From the NCBI GenBank assembly GCA_947627045.1, contig CANQUM010000002.1, positions 1 to 64,000 on the forward strand: DNA of 64,000 nucleotides, read 5' to 3'. Positions 48,243 to 57,785 of the stretch are shown piece by piece; position 1 is the stretch's first letter; each line of letters starts with the position of its first letter. The stretch is from an uncultured Clostridia bacterium. GTDB lineage: Bacteria > Bacillota > Clostridia > Oscillospirales > Ruminococcaceae. Both the position numbers and the translations under genes were made by a program. A model generated the notes under the pieces. That model saw nothing but the letters and a program-made list of their open reading frames with translations, ran no database searches and was not told the DNA's origin.

Positions 48243-48310
48243 AATTTATTCCTCCAATAAAATCAATGTAAAAAGTATAGCACAAAAAAATCCAAATTTC
48301 AAGGCTTTTT

Positions 48311-48358
48311 CAAAAAAAATTCGCAGTCCTTATGCGCCGTTGCATAAAAACTGCGAAT
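48311..48358 (-). terminator. Intrinsic terminator with nested stems
   Basis: AATTCGCAGT-cc-TTATGC-GCCGTT-GCATAA-aa-ACTGCGAATT. Confidence 0.75.
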
Positions 48359-48407
48359 TAAACGGGTCATCTGCTTTGTAATGATATGCGAAGATCATTC
48401 TTCAATA

Positions 48408-48692
48408 TTATCTTACCACATCAGAAACCGCATCCGAAGCGCCGTCCATTGCGTCGTTAACGCCTTCCTTTACGTCATCTCCTAAATCGTCTGCATCACT
48501 TTCAAGATCATCTGATCTTGAAGTGTCAGTGCTGTCTGTGTCTCTTTCGGTCGTAGTTGTAGTTTCTGATTCTGTTGTAGTTGTTGTGTCATTGCTTGAA
48601 GCCTTCTCATCATTATTCTTGTTGTCCCCGCAGCCTGCAAGCATCATTGCACATACTACAAGACTTAAGCCCATTGCAATAAACTTCTTCAT
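48408..48692 (-). CDS. Small Thr/Asp-rich lipoprotein
   Basis: Lipobox MLAGCGDN; ATG at 48692 with RBS. Confidence 0.75.
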   Translation of the reverse strand: MKKFIAMGLSLVVCAMMLAGCGDNKNNDEKASSNDTTTTTESETTTTTERDTDSTDTSRSDDLESDADDLGDDVKEGVNDAMDGASDAVSDVVR

Positions 48693-49027
48693 ATAAATCC
48701 TCCATTTCTTAATGGTTTTGTGCCAAAGCGGATTCAAACTTATCTTATTATAGATCAATAACGTCTGCTTTAAAACACAAATCCTGCGTGAATATACTTC
48801 TCACGCTATGACCGTTTTTTATTAAACGAAATACCTGAAAAAGACAAAATGTAATACCAAATAGTTTGAGAATTTCAAGTCTTCGCCATTTAAGCATTGC
48901 GTCATTGCAATGCCTTTTAAAGCCCTCTGAGGAACTTGTAGATATTATTGCTCATTTTTTAATAATTATACAAAGGGATAGATTTTTTAATTACTATGTG
49001 ATATTATTAATTAAATAAGGCTTTATT

Positions 49028-50590
49028 TTAAACCCTGCTTAGGAATTTATAATTACACTTCTGCTTTATCATTTTATTTATTCCAAACAGTATTATAATC
49101 AGCGAAATATACCAAAAAAGCTCTCCTGTAATTGAATACAGCGTACGCTTTGAAATCAAACTCGCTTTTGACAAAATTTTTCCGCTTCCGCTGTCAGTTA
49201 TTAAGTCGGTAATCTCTCCGCAGGGCGTTATAACAGCTGAGATACCGCAGTTGGCGGCTCTTAAAACATATCTTCCGTTTTCAATGGCTCTCAGCCTTGA
49301 ATGTCGAAAGTGCTGTTCTCTTGCAGAAGTGTTTTCAAACCACGAATCATTTGTGCTTACCAGTATGATTTGACCGCCGTCTTTGACCTGTTTTCTTGAA
49401 ATTGAAGAATATATAGATTCAACACACACAACAGATGTCATTTTTCCGAGCGATGTATTCAATGGCGTGCTGTCATTTCCCGGCTCAAGACTGTTCTTGT
49501 TTGTGATCAGCTTTCCAAACGGAACATACTCCCCGAACGGAACAAGACGCTGTTTAAAATATGATAAAACCTCATCTGTATTCGGGTCTATATACGAAAG
49601 AGTGTTATACCGTTTATCGTTCGCTCTGTCGTAATAGAAGCTGCCCGTTGCAATTATCGTATCAGTGCTTTTTGAAATGCTTTTTAGATAAGACGCAACA
49701 TTGCTTTCATTTATATTTTCGCACAGGGCTGTTTCAGGCATAACAGCTAGATCAACTTTATTCAAATCAACGCTTTTTAAAATCTCATCATACTCAAAAA
49801 AAACTTTGTTTTTGGATATAGACCATTTTTCAACTCCCATAACCGATCCCTGAGCAATAAGTATGTTAATATTTTTCCCATATTCATTTGTTTTAAAATC
49901 AGAATTTATTTTAAACATTCCGAAACTAAACACCAAAAGATAAATAATCAGCGCCGAAGCAAAAGAAGTAAAGGTCTTTTTATTATAAGCTGCAGACTTT
50001 ATCCCTACTGCGATAAGTGCGTTTATTGAAACGATTATTACTCCTGCAAACCTTCCCCCGAACAAGGAGGCTATTTGCATAAATGGCGTAAAGCTGATAC
50101 AGGAAAGCTCAATTCTTGACCAGGGAAAAGAAACAAACGAAATTATTTCCATTAAATATTCGCCGAACACAAACAAAAATGCGAATGAAAAAGAATCAAT
50201 AACTCTGCCCTTTGTAATTTTCTGAAATACCGACATTATTAAAACAAAAATCAAAGATACAAAGCCTGACACCAACAAAACTGCCAATACCGCAGAGGTT
50301 ATTCCGACGGCTTTTGGTACGCTAAGCAGATCCACTATTTTCAGCAAAAAGCTGAAATTAATTATATTATATAAAACTGCAAAAGCAGAGAACTTTTTAA
50401 TATACACCGAAAAGCTATGCTCGTTGATAACGCTTATACACAGCGGAACAAGCCCTACAAAACACAGAAGCGGAATATCAAGGCAAGTTTGCAAAAGCCC
50501 CATTATTACAGCGGATATGCACGGCAGGTATATTCGTTTTAAAAATATTTTAATTTTATTTTTGTATATCATACAAATTATTTTTAACAT
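49028..50590 (-). CDS. lnt: Apolipoprotein N-acyltransferase-like protein
   Basis: Polytopic N-terminus; nitrilase-like LAVMPETALCEN, RLVPFGEYVPFG, SVVCVESIYS, STNDSWF. Confidence 0.88.
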   Translation of the reverse strand: MLKIICMIYKNKIKIFLKRIYLPCISAVIMGLLQTCLDIPLLCFVGLVPLCISVINEHSFSVYIKKFSAFAVLYNIINFSFLLKIVDLLSVPKAVGITSAVLAVLLVSGFVSLIFVLIMSVFQKITKGRVIDSFSFAFLFVFGEYLMEIISFVSFPWSRIELSCISFTPFMQIASLFGGRFAGVIIVSINALIAVGIKSAAYNKKTFTSFASALIIYLLVFSFGMFKINSDFKTNEYGKNINILIAQGSVMGVEKWSISKNKVFFEYDEILKSVDLNKVDLAVMPETALCENINESNVASYLKSISKSTDTIIATGSFYYDRANDKRYNTLSYIDPNTDEVLSYFKQRLVPFGEYVPFGKLITNKNSLEPGNDSTPLNTSLGKMTSVVCVESIYSSISRKQVKDGGQIILVSTNDSWFENTSAREQHFRHSRLRAIENGRYVLRAANCGISAVITPCGEITDLITDSGSGKILSKASLISKRTLYSITGELFWYISLIIILFGINKMIKQKCNYKFLSRV

Positions 50591-50658
50591 AATAAGATAA
50601 AATATTTACTTGGCTTTTAATATAATAATTACGATTGTTAAGGAATGTGATATAACCA

Positions 50659-51357
50659 ATGTCAGACAAAAGAAAAGAGAAAATTTCATCTGAAGAATTA
50701 TTTATAACAGGCGGACTTTTAGCAATAGTCGGCGGCTTTTTAGACGCTTATACATATATTCTGAGAGGCGGAGTATTCGCAAACGCCCAGACAGGAAATA
50801 TAGTTCTGCTGGCTGTAAACATCGCAAAAGGAGCCTATAATAAGGCAGGTCTTTATTTGATTCCCATATTTGCCTTTGCCTTCGGAGTATACATAACAGA
50901 AATTCTAAAATCGAGCTTTAATAACAATACGTTGATAAAGTGCGAACAATTTGTTATACTAATTGAAACAGTACTGCTTTTTACAGTAGGTTTTATACCT
51001 TTAAGCGTTTCTCCGTGGATAGTAAACGTAACAATATCTTTTATATGTTCAATACAAGTAAACAGCTTTAGAAAAATTGACGGTATACCTTATGCTTCAA
51101 CAATGTGCACGGGAAATCTTAGAAACTGCTTTGAAAATCTTTATAAATACACTCACCACAAAAACAAGCAGACACTATTCAGTTGTTTAAAATATATGGG
51201 AATAATTCTGCTTTTTATGCTGGGTGCTTGTATCGGAACTGTTTTGTCAAAAATCATCGGTTATAATTGTATTTGGTTCTGCTGCATAATACTCATAACT
51301 GTATTTATAATTTTAACATTCAGAAAAAATCAGTCAGAGCGGGAATGTACAAAATGA
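50659..51357 (+). CDS. YoaK/DUF1275 membrane protein
   Basis: GGLLAIVGGFLDAYTYILRGGVFANAQTGNIVLLA. Confidence 0.88.
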   Translation: MSDKRKEKISSEELFITGGLLAIVGGFLDAYTYILRGGVFANAQTGNIVLLAVNIAKGAYNKAGLYLIPIFAFAFGVYITEILKSSFNNNTLIKCEQFVILIETVLLFTVGFIPLSVSPWIVNVTISFICSIQVNSFRKIDGIPYASTMCTGNLRNCFENLYKYTHHKNKQTLFSCLKYMGIILLFMLGACIGTVLSKIIGYNCIWFCCIILITVFIILTFRKNQSERECTK

Positions 51358-52700
51358 AATATGAACACAAAAATAAAATCAAAATTCCAAAACAGGCAGA
51401 GAAAGCCATTGAAATTCTTGAAGCGTATGATTATGAGGCATACTGCGTAGGCGGCTGCGTTCGTGATTCTCTTATGGAAAAAGAGCCTGCCGACTGGGAC
51501 ATATGTACAAGCTGTAAACCCGAAAAACTTAAAGAAATTTTCTCAGAATATAAGATAATTGATACAGGCTTAAAGCACGGAACTGTTACTGTTATAGTTG
51601 ACAGTATGCCTATTGAGATAACGGCTTTCAGAAAAGACGCAAATTATACAGATCACCGTCATCCTCTAAATGTTGAATACGTTACAAATCTTAAAGAGGA
51701 TCTCTCAAGACGGGATTTTACAATAAACTCGCTTGCATACAGCAAAAGAACAGGTCTTATAGACTATTTTGGCGGACTTAACGACATACAAAACGCAATC
51801 ATCAGATGTGTAGGTGAGCCTAAAATGCGTTTTGAAGAGGACGCTTTGAGAATTCTCCGTGCCGCAAGGTTTGCGTCAACACTTGATTTTTCAATTGAAT
51901 CTAATACCAAATCTGCGTTGTATGAAAAATTAGATCTGCTTGAATTTATTTCTGCTGAACGTATTCGCAGCGAGCTTTTAAAGCTTCTTAGCGGAAACGG
52001 CGTTCTGTCTGTTTTATGTGATTATAAAGAGGTCATTTTCTTTATAATACCCGAACTTAGAAAGTGCTATTCAACGCCTCAGAACACGCCCCACCATTGC
52101 TATAATGTTTATGAGCATACTGCTCACTCAGTTGCTAATATTGAACCTCTGCCTCATCTGCGAATGACAATGCTGCTTCACGATATAGGAAAACCGAGTA
52201 CGCTGACAACAGACACGCAGGGAATTTCCCATTTCAAGACCCACCAATATGTTGGCGAACAAATCGCTGAAAAAATACTAAAGCGTCTCAGGTTTTCAAA
52301 AAAAGAAACCAAATACATCTGTTCACTTATTGTTCAGCACGATAATAGATTTCCGGCAAGCGAAAAAAGTGTCAAAAAATTTATTTCAAGACACGGCAAA
52401 GATTTTTTCAGAGACTATGTTAAAATACGAACTGCCGACACATTAGCACAGTCAAACTATATGAGAAATGAAAAGCTGAACAATATTAAAAGTGTAAATA
52501 ACATTGGAGAAGAAATAATAAAATCAGACTTACCGCTTAGCCTGAAAGAGCTTGCTCTAAACGGAAACGACCTTATCAATCTTGGATTTAAAGGCAAAGA
52601 TATTGGAAAGATGCTGAATGAAATTCTAAATTTAGTAATAGACAACAAGCTTTCAAACAACAAAGACGAATTGATAAATCACGCACGAAAAAGGCTTTAG
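51354..52700 (+). CDS. cca: CCA tRNA nucleotidyltransferase with HD domain
   Basis: YCVGGCVRDSLMEKEPADWDICT; RRDFTINSLAY; HDIGKP; ATG 51354 overlaps upstream stop. Confidence 0.93.
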   Translation: MKYEHKNKIKIPKQAEKAIEILEAYDYEAYCVGGCVRDSLMEKEPADWDICTSCKPEKLKEIFSEYKIIDTGLKHGTVTVIVDSMPIEITAFRKDANYTDHRHPLNVEYVTNLKEDLSRRDFTINSLAYSKRTGLIDYFGGLNDIQNAIIRCVGEPKMRFEEDALRILRAARFASTLDFSIESNTKSALYEKLDLLEFISAERIRSELLKLLSGNGVLSVLCDYKEVIFFIIPELRKCYSTPQNTPHHCYNVYEHTAHSVANIEPLPHLRMTMLLHDIGKPSTLTTDTQGISHFKTHQYVGEQIAEKILKRLRFSKKETKYICSLIVQHDNRFPASEKSVKKFISRHGKDFFRDYVKIRTADTLAQSNYMRNEKLNNIKSVNNIGEEIIKSDLPLSLKELALNGNDLINLGFKGKDIGKMLNEILNLVIDNKLSNNKDELINHARKRL

Positions 52701-52801
52701 GCATTATCTATAATGTTTATTTCACCTACAACAGCCAATAATTAAATGTAACGCTATCGGGTAAAACCGATTTGTTAATAAAATTTTTAGGAGGAAAATT
52801 T

Positions 52802-53353
52802 ATGAGCGATTCAAAGAAATTAAAAGGCACAAAAACAGAGGCAAATTTATTTGCCGCATTTGCAGGCGAATCACAGGCTTACACAAAGTACGGCTACTAC
52901 GCAAAGAAGGCTAAATCCGACGGATATGTACAAATCGGAAAGCTGTTTGAGGAAACCGCAAATAACGAAAAGGCACACGCAAAAATATGGTTCAAGCTGA
53001 TAAACGACGGCACTATGCCGGGCACTGAAAAGAATCTTACAGACGCCGCTGCCGGTGAAAACTATGAGTGGACTGATATGTATGCAGGCTTTGCAAAAAC
53101 CGCAAAAGAAGAAGGCTTTGACCAAATCGCATTCTTATTTGAGAAGGTTGCCGAGATTGAAAAAACACACGAAGAAAGGTTCAGAAAGCTGCTTGCCAAT
53201 ATAGAGGGCGACTGCGTATTCTCAAAAGACGGCGACGTTATCTGGGAGTGTTCAAACTGCGGACATATTGTTGTCGGCAAGAAGGCACCAGAGGTTTGCC
53301 CTGTATGTGCACATCCTAAGTCATATTTTCAGGTAAAAGCTGAAAACTATTGA
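52802..53353 (+). CDS. rbr: Rubrerythrin
   Basis: [21 protein letters not shown]-terminal [29 protein letters not shown]. Confidence 0.96.
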   Translation: MSDSKKLKGTKTEANLFAAFAGESQAYTKYGYYAKKAKSDGYVQIGKLFEETANNEKAHAKIWFKLINDGTMPGTEKNLTDAAAGENYEWTDMYAGFAKTAKEEGFDQIAFLFEKVAEIEKTHEERFRKLLANIEGDCVFSKDGDVIWECSNCGHIVVGKKAPEVCPVCAHPKSYFQVKAENY

Positions 53354-53378
53354 TAGTCAAAATGAATAAAACACAAAA

Positions 53379-53416
53379 GTCTGATGATGCATATTTTTGC
53401 ATCATCAGACTTTTTT
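53379..53416. terminator. Intrinsic terminator
   Basis: AGTCTGATGATGCATATTTTTGCATCATCAGACTTTTTT. Confidence 0.85.
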
Positions 53417-53442
53417 ACATAGTTAGATATTATGAATTTATA

Positions 53443-54525
53443 TTATTTGATCTCTCTGTAAACCTTGCCGTTTTTGAGTTTAGTTTTCTTATACTCAGCA
53501 AGTTCAGAGACTGTTACAATCTGATACCCTTTCTTTTTAAGAGCGGGAATAATTTTCAAAACCGCATCTTTAGTAGACTTGTGAATGTCGTGCATAAGAA
53601 TAATATCGCCGTCGCTCACACTGTTCATTACATTTTTATATGTTTTCGAAGCGCTTAATGTAGCCCAGTCGCGGGTATCGACATTCCACGTTATTATAGG
53701 TTTTTTTAAGGTTTTCTTTACCTTTGAATTAACAGCGCCGTATGGAGGACGCACAAGTGTAGCTCCGTGTCCTATTAAGGCTTTTAAACGCTTATCGGTT
53801 TTATTTATCTGACTTTTAATACCTTTTTTAGATAACCCCGTCAAATACACATGGTCAAACGTATGGCTTCCTATTTCACAGCCTAACAGATCGGCTTTTT
53901 TTATTGCCGATTTATATTTGTTTACCTGGCTTCCCAGAACAAAAAAAGTAGCGTGAACGTCATACTTATCCAAACAATTTAAAACTGCTTTTGTATACTT
54001 ACCCGGTCCGTCATCGAAGGTAAGTGCGACTATTTTTTTGTTTTTATCAAACCAAACAAACTTTTTCTTCACAATGTTGGAGTATCCGCTGTACAGTTGA
54101 CCTTCCTTTTGCTTGATAACAGCCCTTACCTTGTAAATATAAATGTTACCGGTTATAGTTGTCTTGTCTGAAAATTTATTTGTTCGGGTCGTACCTATCA
54201 GAGTAAAGCCCTTTTCTCCCTTTATTTTTCTGAAAATTTCATACTCAGTACTGTGCGGTACAGCTGTATATTCAAGGCTGAAACCGCTTATATCCGACTT
54301 CAATGATAAATTTATTTTTGCGTTAAAAAAACTATTTATGTCAATATTATTTTCACTTGAATTATTAGTAATGTTTACACTGACCTTCTTTGCAGCCGGC
54401 TGCTGAACAGTTTTCCTTACCGTAAACACAGACAAAGCTGAAGCGCACAGCAATACAATTAACAAGAATACCGCTAATGCACAGGAAAGCATTTTAATAT
54501 TTAATACTTTAAAAAAATCTTTCAT
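53443..54525 (-). CDS. Membrane-anchored polysaccharide deacetylase with Fn3-like N-terminal domain
   Basis: VALTFDDGPGKYTKAVLNCLDKYDVHATFFVLG; GSHTFDH; VRPPYGAVN; LMHDIH. Confidence 0.92.
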   Translation of the reverse strand: MKDFFKVLNIKMLSCALAVFLLIVLLCASALSVFTVRKTVQQPAAKKVSVNITNNSSENNIDINSFFNAKINLSLKSDISGFSLEYTAVPHSTEYEIFRKIKGEKGFTLIGTTRTNKFSDKTTITGNIYIYKVRAVIKQKEGQLYSGYSNIVKKKFVWFDKNKKIVALTFDDGPGKYTKAVLNCLDKYDVHATFFVLGSQVNKYKSAIKKADLLGCEIGSHTFDHVYLTGLSKKGIKSQINKTDKRLKALIGHGATLVRPPYGAVNSKVKKTLKKPIITWNVDTRDWATLSASKTYKNVMNSVSDGDIILMHDIHKSTKDAVLKIIPALKKKGYQIVTVSELAEYKKTKLKNGKVYREIK

Positions 54526-54707
54526 ATTCCTAACCTTTTCAAATTTATAATCCCACACAGCTTACTTTTTGCATCATATAAAATTCTGTTTCGACAATTA
54601 TCTAATATTATTATACTTCAATTTCAGCTTTAAATATACTGATTTTTTTAACCAATATATTAATTAAAAAATAACATAATAAATAATTTTTCTGTGAATT
54701 TTAAATA

Positions 54708-55283
54708 TTAATTATGAGTACGAGAATACACTGTCATAGATAACCCACTATCCTTGATCAATACATCCTTAGGCAGTTTAGAGAGTTTATATGTTAAGTA
54801 GATATGGCTAAACGAACTGGAAATACAATAAACCTGAATAATATAAATACACCAAAACCATCCGATACCTGCTATAACATTAATTATTAAAAATAAAACT
54901 ACAATTATTATCATAGGTGCAAATCCTATGGCAACATAAAACTTTTTATTAAAATAAATATCGCTTCCTACATATGAAAATCCATTAGCCAAACCAATGT
55001 TAGTTTTTGTTTTAGCAAAGCACTTCAAAATTATTATAGATAATAAATTTTGCAAAACAATACAAAGTATTAGCCCTACAATTATAACTAAAAATTTTAT
55101 AAAAAGAATTACTGGATAATCAAAAAACGTCGTAATAGGAACAAATATCATACCAATAATAATCATCAGTATTACGATGACAAATCCGATTATATATATA
55201 AACGCCGCTTTCTTTTTGTCATTTTTTAAATCAATTTTATATATTTCCTCATATCCTTCCGGAAGCTTAGTTGTATTTTTCAT
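54708..55283 (-). CDS. DUF3267-like membrane protein lacking a zincin motif
   Basis: YLTYKLSKLPKDVLIKDSGLSMTVYSR; LQNLLS at the expected HExxH position. Confidence 0.65.
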   Translation of the reverse strand: MKNTTKLPEGYEEIYKIDLKNDKKKAAFIYIIGFVIVILMIIIGMIFVPITTFFDYPVILFIKFLVIIVGLILCIVLQNLLSIIILKCFAKTKTNIGLANGFSYVGSDIYFNKKFYVAIGFAPMIIIVVLFLIINVIAGIGWFWCIYIIQVYCISSSFSHIYLTYKLSKLPKDVLIKDSGLSMTVYSRTHN

Positions 55284-55402
55284 TTTTACCTCCGTAACTT
55301 ATTTTATTGAACAAAAAGCCTTCCAAATAAAACTTATGATTTTGGGAGGCTTTAATGTTACTTTATTGATTTTTTATTTAACTCGGTCTTTATCACTTAA
55401 CC

Positions 55403-56884
55403 TTATTTAAAAGGATTCTCACTCTTATAGAGCATTCCCTTAGGCTGATTAAAGCCTATCTCTTCGACACCCAAGTATCTGAACACGCTGAAAATAGCCT
55501 TTCCAAAATGCCCGAACGCAACAGCACCGTGATGAGGGAAGTTGCCCTCAATCAGAACATGACGGTAGAAACGTCCCATCTCAGGGATAGCAAATATACC
55601 GATTGCTCCGAATGAACGTGTTGCAACAGGCAGAACCTCTCCCTGAGCTATGTATGAACGCAGCTTTCCGTCAGAGGTGCTTTGTAGTCTGAAGAATGTA
55701 ATGTCTCCCGGGATAATATCGCCCTCAAGAGTACCCTGAGTAACCTCCTCAGGCAAACTTCTTGCCATGATCATCTGATACTTCATAGAACAGCTTGTGA
55801 GCTTCTTTGAGCTTGTATTTCCGCAGTGGAAGCCCATAAATATATCTTTAGACGTGTAATCGTGCTTGCCCTTGATGTCTTCATCATAAATATCGTAAGG
55901 AACTGTGTTGTTAATATCAAGAAGCGTAACTATATCGTCGCTTACACAGGTTCCGATAAACTCGCTGAGAGCTCCGTAAATATCTACCTCACAGGAAACG
56001 GGAATTCCCCTTGAAGTAAGACGGCTGTTTACATAGCACGGAACAAATCCAAACTGCGTCTGGAATGCAGGCCAGCATTTTCCTGCTATTGCAACGTACT
56101 TTCTGTAGCCCTTGTGTGCTTCGATCCAGTCTAACAGAGTAAGCTCATATTGTGCAAGCTTTGGAAGAATCTCAGGCTTATTGTTGCCCTCTCCAAGCTC
56201 TGCCTCCATGTCCTTAACGATATCGGGAATTCTTGGGTCGCCGTCATGCATCTTGAAAGCCTCAAACAAATCAAGCTCTGAATTTTCCTCTATTTCAACG
56301 CCCAAATCAAATAAAGGCTTTATAGGAGCGTTACACGCCATAAAGTTAAGCGGACGAGGTCCGAATGAAATGATTTTCAAATCTTTAAGTCCTACAATTG
56401 CCCTCGCAACAGGAACAAACTCGTTTATCATATCAGCACATTCTTCTGCTGTTCCTACAGGATATTCGGGTATGTATGCTTTGATGTTTCTTAGTCTCAG
56501 ATTATAGCTTGCATTGAGCATTCCGCAGTAAGCGTCGCCTCTGCCTTGACAAAGGTTGTCGCCGCGCTCCTCTGCTGCCGCTACGAACATTGCAGGTCCG
56601 TCAAAGTGCTTTGCAAGCAGAGTTTCAGAAATCTCAGGACCAAAGTTGCCCAGATAAACGCAAAGAGCGTTGCATCCGTTTTTCTTTACATCCTCAAGAG
56701 CCTGAACCATATGAATTTCGCTTTCAACAATACAGATAGGACATTCATAAATATCGTCTGCTCCGTATTTCTCTTTGTAAGCCTTAACTAATGCTTCTCT
56801 CCTCGAAACAGATAGGCTTTCGGGAAAGCAGTCTCTTGAAACTGCTACAATTCCGATTTTTACTTTTGGCATATTGTCAAACAT
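55403..56884 (-). CDS. L-fucose/L-arabinose isomerase-family protein
   Basis: Whole-protein similarity pattern (CVYLGNFGPEISETLLAKHF; FGPRPLNFMACN; GNFPHHGAVAFG). Confidence 0.85.
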   Translation of the reverse strand: MFDNMPKVKIGIVAVSRDCFPESLSVSRREALVKAYKEKYGADDIYECPICIVESEIHMVQALEDVKKNGCNALCVYLGNFGPEISETLLAKHFDGPAMFVAAAEERGDNLCQGRGDAYCGMLNASYNLRLRNIKAYIPEYPVGTAEECADMINEFVPVARAIVGLKDLKIISFGPRPLNFMACNAPIKPLFDLGVEIEENSELDLFEAFKMHDGDPRIPDIVKDMEAELGEGNNKPEILPKLAQYELTLLDWIEAHKGYRKYVAIAGKCWPAFQTQFGFVPCYVNSRLTSRGIPVSCEVDIYGALSEFIGTCVSDDIVTLLDINNTVPYDIYDEDIKGKHDYTSKDIFMGFHCGNTSSKKLTSCSMKYQMIMARSLPEEVTQGTLEGDIIPGDITFFRLQSTSDGKLRSYIAQGEVLPVATRSFGAIGIFAIPEMGRFYRHVLIEGNFPHHGAVAFGHFGKAIFSVFRYLGVEEIGFNQPKGMLYKSENPFK

Positions 56885-56939
56885 TATTATTCCTCCATAT
56901 TTAGTAATATTATAAAGCAAAATGCTTTTTCAACTGAAT

Positions 56940-57578
56940 TTAACTATCGAGTTTTAAGTTCTCGCCTTTAAGACCGATAAATCCGCCGTCTTGCTGAACT
57001 CCCGACTCCTCATGACCGATAAGCCATTTATTTTTAGCAAACAAAAGCTTGTTGTCTCCTATCGACTTATCAACGCTTCCTGCAAGGTCTGTATTTGTAT
57101 CCTTCGGAAGTACCACAACGCACTTAAAACCGCCGTCGTTTGCATTGCACGGAGCATAGTGAAGCGTCGTAGCATAAACCTCTATCATAACTCCCTTTGG
57201 GACCTTGAACATCTCTACCTTGCTTGTATCATATGTAAAATCATCCTCAATATCGGGCTGCCAGCCGAGCATAAGAATAAGGTCGGTCGCCGCAATATTG
57301 ATCTCGCTTGAACGGTGATACTCAAGCGCATTGAGTGCATAGTTATTGCCGTTGCAATACCCTACCTGACAGGGCAGTCCTCCGTAGACCTCAGCGATAA
57401 GAGCCTTTTTAATATTAAGAGCCTCTAGCGACGGAACGCTAGGTACATATGCAACGTCTGACGGAAGCGGTGTTCTCTCCATAGCGTCTAAAACATCGCT
57501 GAGATTATAGCCCTCGATAACCCTTCCGTATTTTTTGAACTCCTTATCAAAAACGGATTTTATCTTATAATCTGCCAT
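56940..57578 (-). CDS. DUF4867-like protein
   Basis: SVFDKEFKKYGRVIEGYNL; GGLPCQVGYCNGNNYALNALEYHRSSEINIAATDLILMLG. Confidence 0.8.
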   Translation of the reverse strand: MADYKIKSVFDKEFKKYGRVIEGYNLSDVLDAMERTPLPSDVAYVPSVPSLEALNIKKALIAEVYGGLPCQVGYCNGNNYALNALEYHRSSEINIAATDLILMLGWQPDIEDDFTYDTSKVEMFKVPKGVMIEVYATTLHYAPCNANDGGFKCVVVLPKDTNTDLAGSVDKSIGDNKLLFAKNKWLIGHEESGVQQDGGFIGLKGENLKLDS

Positions 57579-57667
57579 AAAATGAACCCCCTAAATTACT
57601 ATAACACCTTACAAAACACAAAAGAATTATAAAATGCTACAGTTAATAAAAAAGTTTACTAAAGATA

Positions 57668-57696
57668 ATTATACCATTTATAAAGAATTTCGTCAA
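57668..57696 (-). promoter_or_regulatory. Promoter TTGACG-17-TATAAT for the DUF4867-isomerase operon
   Basis: Minus strand TTGACGAAATTCTTTATAAATGGTATAAT. Confidence 0.8.
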
Positions 57697-57702
57697 CGAA
57701 AT
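57687..57702. promoter_or_regulatory. Operator-like inverted repeat covering the -35 hexamer
   Basis: ATTTCGT-CA-ACGAAAT. Confidence 0.7.
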
Positions 57703-57785
57703 ACCAAATGTGATATTGCACTAAAATGCAATGATATTTTTGTAAAATGTGATAATCTTTTTTGTCTCAGCATTATAAACGGCTG

